Assembly (NCBI RefSeq): GCF_000719555.1
Contig: NZ_JOGX01000033.1
Span: 6,210-70,209 of the forward strand
Reading direction: 5' to 3'
DNA length: 64,000 nucleotides
Source of the DNA: Streptomyces sp. NRRL F-5727
Lineage (GTDB): Bacteria; Actinomycetota; Actinomycetes; Streptomycetales; Streptomycetaceae
Part shown: positions 63,766-64,000 of the stretch, one piece after another
Layout: each line of letters begins with the position of its first letter
How positions within the stretch are numbered: position 1 is the stretch's first letter
The notes under the pieces: model-generated
What the model was told of the DNA's origin: nothing
Databases searched by the model: none
The model's input: the letters and a program-made list of their open reading frames with translations, nothing else
Translations under genes and position numbers: made by a program

Positions 63766-64000
63766 ATGTCCGATCAGCACGATCCCGCCCCGTACGACGC
63801 CCTGCTGCTGCTCTCCTTCGGCGGCCCCGAGGGCCCGGACGACGTCGTCCCGTTCCTGGAGAACGTGACGCGCGGCCGCGGCATCCCCAGGGAGCGGCTC
63901 AAGGAGGTGGGGCAGCACTACTTCCTCTTCGGCGGCGTCAGCCCGATCAACGGCCAGAACCGCGCCCTGCTCGACGCGCTGCGGACCGACTTCGCCGGGT
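63766..64000 (+). CDS. hemH: Ferrochelatase, N-terminal part
   Basis: The gene leaves the window at the right edge; 78 residues are seen. The start [20 protein letters not shown], then [20 protein letters not shown] and [18 protein letters not shown], are the N-terminal blocks of actinobacterial coproporphyrin ferrochelatases, which insert iron in haem synthesis. GGGAGG lies at 63751-63756 before the ATG. The 160-base gap to the MFS gene is the divergent promoter region and shows no gene. Confidence 0.93.
   Translation, partial: MSDQHDPAPYDALLLLSFGGPEGPDDVVPFLENVTRGRGIPRERLKEVGQHYFLFGGVSPINGQNRALLDALRTDFAG

Overview
The window is chromosomal DNA of a Streptomyces species or a very close relative. 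It is very GC-rich, GTG and TTG starts are frequent, and long antisense open frames shadow nearly every gene. The gene content and order (dinG-like, lexA, nrdR, nrdJ ... rnhB ... recQ-like ... whiH, hrdB ... parE ... parC ... ptsH ... tdk ... sepH ... hemH) is, from memory, the conserved core block that S. coelicolor carries around SCO5802-SCO5859. No rRNA, tRNA, CRISPR array, insertion sequence or prophage was seen. The only clear decay is a collapsed efflux pump/TetR pair at about 10.9-11.8 kb.

Layout. Bases 0-6 kb: DNA damage and dNTP supply. lexA carries a self-facing SOS box, and nrdR-nrdJ is preceded by paired NrdR boxes. 5.4-11.8 kb: accessory genes, namely TerD, a YdbC-like protein, a TetR repressor divergent from an ABC-F ATPase across a large palindrome, a histidine phosphatase with an ADP-ribosylglycohydrolase, and the two broken genes. 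11.8-22.8 kb: rnhB, two lineage proteins of unknown role, a RecQ-family helicase with a C-terminal phosphoribosyltransferase-like motif, DUF4192, a glycogen-debranching-like protein, a Nudix regulator and a fused ABC protein with unusual ATPase motifs. 22.9-29.7 kb: whiH, hrdB, a secreted trypsin-like protease, a small zinc-ribbon protein and parE. 29.9-37.9 kb: DUF485 plus a solute:sodium symporter, facing a citrate-type two-component system; a COG0523 GTPase; and a flavin monooxygenase divergent from a TetR with twin operators. 38-44.6 kb: parC, an M16 peptidase pair, and a cell-wall hydrolase behind a c-di-AMP riboswitch. 44.7-51.6 kb: a GntR regulator, ptsH with a DasR site, a GNAT/acyl-CoA-synthetase fusion, DUF5998, a phosphodiesterase and tdk. 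51.7-56.7 kb: YfhO-like membrane protein, GT2 glycosyltransferase and polysialyltransferase-like protein, a probable surface-glycan unit. 56.8-64 kb: a glyoxalase-like protein, a sulfurtransferase, sepH, a membrane protein, a flavin oxidase, an MFS permease and the start of hemH.

How the genes work together. The housekeeping parts cover replication and decatenation (parE/parC, rnhB, RecQ-like), SOS and dNTP control (lexA, nrdRJ), primary transcription (hrdB), and sporulation and division (whiH, sepH). The most informative non-coding signals are the c-di-AMP riboswitch, the DasR element at ptsH, the NrdR and SOS boxes, the two TetR-type palindromes, and a dense cluster of GAATTCCG-like motifs around the GntR gene. 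The best candidates for under-described biology are the YfhO/GT2/polysialyltransferase unit, the RecQ fusion with DnaA boxes at its promoter, the ABC protein with altered ATPase motifs next to whiH, and the octapeptide repeat inside SepH. All functional statements rest on reading motifs and on memory of families; no search was run.
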